Origin: Takifugu bimaculatus
Lineage: Eukaryota > Chordata > Actinopteri > Tetraodontiformes > Tetraodontidae
Reading direction: 5' to 3'
NCBI GenBank assembly: GCA_004026145.2
Contig: CP034992.1
Location: forward strand, 8,683,154 to 8,747,153
DNA: 64,000 bases
The position numbers and the translations under genes were made by a program. The notes beneath the pieces are model-generated. The model was not told the DNA's origin. It searched no databases and was given only the letters and a program-made list of their open reading frames with translations. Positions 61,501 to 64,000 of the stretch are shown in pieces. Position 1 is the stretch's first letter; each line of letters begins with the position of its first letter.

Positions 61501-64000
61501 AGTGTGTGCATGTCTTGGAACAACTTCCCTTTTCGTCTGAAGAAAAGTGTAATTAAAATGACAATTACTAATGCATTCTTTTAGCATTGATTGAAAAGAA
61601 ATGATTCTCAAGGTATTTCAAGGTGGAGGGAAAAAAGCCAGCGCACCTTCTTCAGGCAGGGGCCCACGAGCTGGAGGGAAGCCTTTTATCATTAATGTTA
61701 TTCAGCAGCCAAATTCTGTGTTTTGCTCAGCTGGGCGCTTTAATCTATTTTTGCTGTAAATTAATGAATTTTTTAAGAGCCCCTTGCTGGATAAGGGTGG
61801 ATGTGGGAATGCAGCACTGGTTGGGTTTTCAAACGTGCTTCTACCCCGGCACCACGTCCCCCCCCCCCCCGCCCCTCCCCTAAACTCTAGCCCTCCTCAT
61901 GGGATGGAGAGAGCGAATTTATTGAAGCACTAGACTTTCATTTTTTATTCATCCAGCAGTACTCTGCCCAGCTCTCCCAGTCCCACCTCCTCCCAGTCTA
62001 TTGAGTTGAATGTGTCAGCGAGGTCCCATATGATCCAGTTGATTTCTGAGGCTGGGGGGGTGCAGGTGTATATATGAACCCAAAAGACAAGTAACCCATG
62101 TTTTCATTCAAGCTTATTATTAAGGACAATCCAATCCAATGACATTGAATTGGATCCAAGTGTTATCTGAAAGTGGAAACGCTCTTATTTTCCCCCGTCT
62201 GACTAATCAGAGCCTCTGTGTCTGTGGCAGGGGTCCCATAACTGCCCACGCTGGAGCCTGCAGGGGACGTTTTAGGGCTTATAATGACAGGATACTACTC
62301 TGTGACACGCCGCTAAAACTATGTGCCTCCATAGGGAAATGTGACGACGGAATAGTAAGTGTGCTGCTTGATGATCAGTGAGTGATCCGTTATAATACGC
62401 GTCTCATTTCTAGTAGCTTATAAAAGGCCAGACTCTTTAGGGCACAGCAAGGTTACGACAATGTGCACCCTCACACGCAACATTAGGGAACTCCCTCTCA
62501 CATTTTCTACCCTTACTTCAGTTGAAGCTCTCTTAGCCTTGGCTGTCATGTGACCATCAGATCTTTTTTTAGCCATTGGATTTGACCTTTTTTACATAAC
62601 TGCCTACCAAGAATGATCAAAACTACAACGATCCCAGCTAAATGCTGCAGCTAGTTCCAGAGAGGCGTATGTTTGTAAGCAGGTTAACGGAGCCATATTT
62701 TGGACAGAGGAACCTCTTTAGACCAGGCTTTAGTCTTGACATATCCAGACATAACCTATTCATCCTCACTCTTCAGGTTTCCACTCTCCACACTGCTGTG
62801 CTGTCACCTATAAATATCAGTGAATGCTGCCTCCACGGCACAGCAGAGATTGGAGTAACACTTAGGAATAAACTATAATCACGCTGCCATTTCTAAACGA
62901 TGCTTCAGCCCAGGAGTCAATTTCCATATTTTTATGAAACGGCATAAATAACGGCGCCGTGACGACCAAGCCGCCGTGCACTGTAGATTGGTGCCATAAT
63001 CAAATTTTGCCTGATCAGATAGAATAATGGCGCTGATCTCTGCTGCATTAAAATTGTCTCTGGGATTTCAGCTCTTACACCTGGACATAGATATTGTATC
63101 TGTCCATGGCAATTATTTTAAAATATCTAACTAACTCTGCGATGAACTGGAGCTGAATCAGCGTAACAATCTTTTCTTCCTGTGCAGAGTTCAGATCTTT
63201 CCCAAGAGTATGAATCATATGCAGATATTGGGAGCTTTAACTGGCAAAGAATAGAAGAGGAAGAAGAAAATTCTGATACCAGGGGACATATCAAAACTCA
63301 AGGGGACAATTGTACAACGTGAAAATGATTAAAGCCTTCAAAATAAAACCTTCAGTTTGTCCAATTCATTAGGAATTATGTAGGTATTCTGTACAATCTC
63401 AACACAAGTATTCATGTAAAATTCAGCCACTCCACCCTGGATGGGATGTTTAGAAGCTTTGATTGTCTTTGCTTTGAACAAACTCCATCCATTTGGCTCA
63501 CTGATGCAGGCGCAGACCAGTCCTCTGACGGCTTCTGATGATGTGCCACTGACGTGCTGCACCGCTACGTTTTCAGACAGATGACGGTAACCGTGCAAGG
63601 TTAATTCACTACTGTCAGATAAGTGATCGTCTGAGTGTTACCGAGTCATCTGGGCGTACGACCATTACGGACCCACCCTGCATTAACAAGGCTTTCTGCT
63701 CTTGATTAATAAAGGTTTCAAACATGTTTCTTCTTGGTCTGTTGGTGTATCTGAACGGTGTGGTCTGCTCTCACAGGGTGTTTTCCCGTGCGCTTTCCCT
63801 ACCTGCACGACTGTGTTCTACGGCCACAGTCGGTGGGGATTTTGACACTCTGCCACTGCTTTTACAAATTATCACAATTTCATTTTTTTATTATTAGACA
63901 ATTTAGATGACAGACGAAATTGTGGGTCCCACAAATCTTTTTTTACAAGTCCATTTTGTGGGTGAATTTTAATTCATGCTGGCAAAATGATTTAAACTGT
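58523..64000 (+). other. Presumed large first intron with candidate conserved elements
   Basis: No coding exon is seen in 5.5 kb. The text is rich in homeodomain-type motifs and long unique stretches of a conserved-element style, notably 60280-60570 (GGGCTAATTAAGATATATTTT, ATTCAAATGGCC), 61130-61620 and 62880-63120. It also has TTTA repeats (61050-61070) and C runs (59688, 61858). It is called an intron only because of the donor at 58522. Confidence 0.35.
61048..61068. repeat. (TTTA)n tract
   Basis: Four to five TTTA units in non-coding sequence. Confidence 0.7.

Overview
This is a 64 kb piece of a vertebrate nuclear genome, almost certainly a ray-finned (teleost) fish. The genes are split by short GT-AG introns, coding exons are GC-rich against an AT-rich background, CpG-rich first exons are present, and there are fish-type repeats (a Penelope-like element, a LINE tail, a tRNA-like SINE, long GT arrays). 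The reading frames match single-copy vertebrate genes. All exon models below were built by hand from splice signals and phase, and every stated length is the sum of in-phase exons.

Layout, left to right: trim62 (+, 2112-18400, 5 coding exons, 475 aa, a first intron of about 11 kb); a gene for a multi-pass membrane protein resembling GPR160 (-, 22638-23951); a LINE tail and a CpG-rich probable promoter (25.2-27.2 kb); znf362 (+, 28879-32273, six C2H2 fingers); a decayed Penelope-like retroelement (about 33.7-35.3 kb); a3galt2 (+, 37403-40728, GT6 glycosyltransferase); emp3 (+, 44587-45507); fam83e (+, 46787-50226); utp3/SAS10 (+, 50997-53945, 16 exons); ppcs (-, 54284-55447, tail-to-tail with utp3); an inverted second copy of the znf362 start exon and its upstream flank (56.61-57.37 kb); and a CpG-rich putative first exon (58.09-58.52 kb) opening a gene whose coding part lies beyond the window.

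The genes are not one pathway. They are a ubiquitin ligase, a candidate receptor, a transcription factor, a glycosphingolipid glycosyltransferase, an epithelial membrane protein, a CK1-anchor family protein, a ribosome-biogenesis factor and a coenzyme A enzyme. The order trim62-znf362-a3galt2 matches human 1p35, while emp3-fam83e matches human 19q13.33, so the window crosses an ancestral rearrangement near 41-43.5 kb, where two CTCF-like sites sit.

The most unusual feature is the inverted duplication. The znf362 start exon, with both splice sites and several hundred bases upstream, recurs at about 98% identity in its proximal part, on the ppcs strand and about 1.2 kb upstream of ppcs. Its donor is in phase with a strong acceptor 3 nt before the ppcs ATG, so a ZNF362-PPCS N-terminal fusion is possible. 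Other points are two probable GC-AG introns, a 1-nt insertion at the last znf362 exon that alters finger 6, and scattered Penelope-like termini carrying a hammerhead-like core. I found no clearly new multi-gene system.
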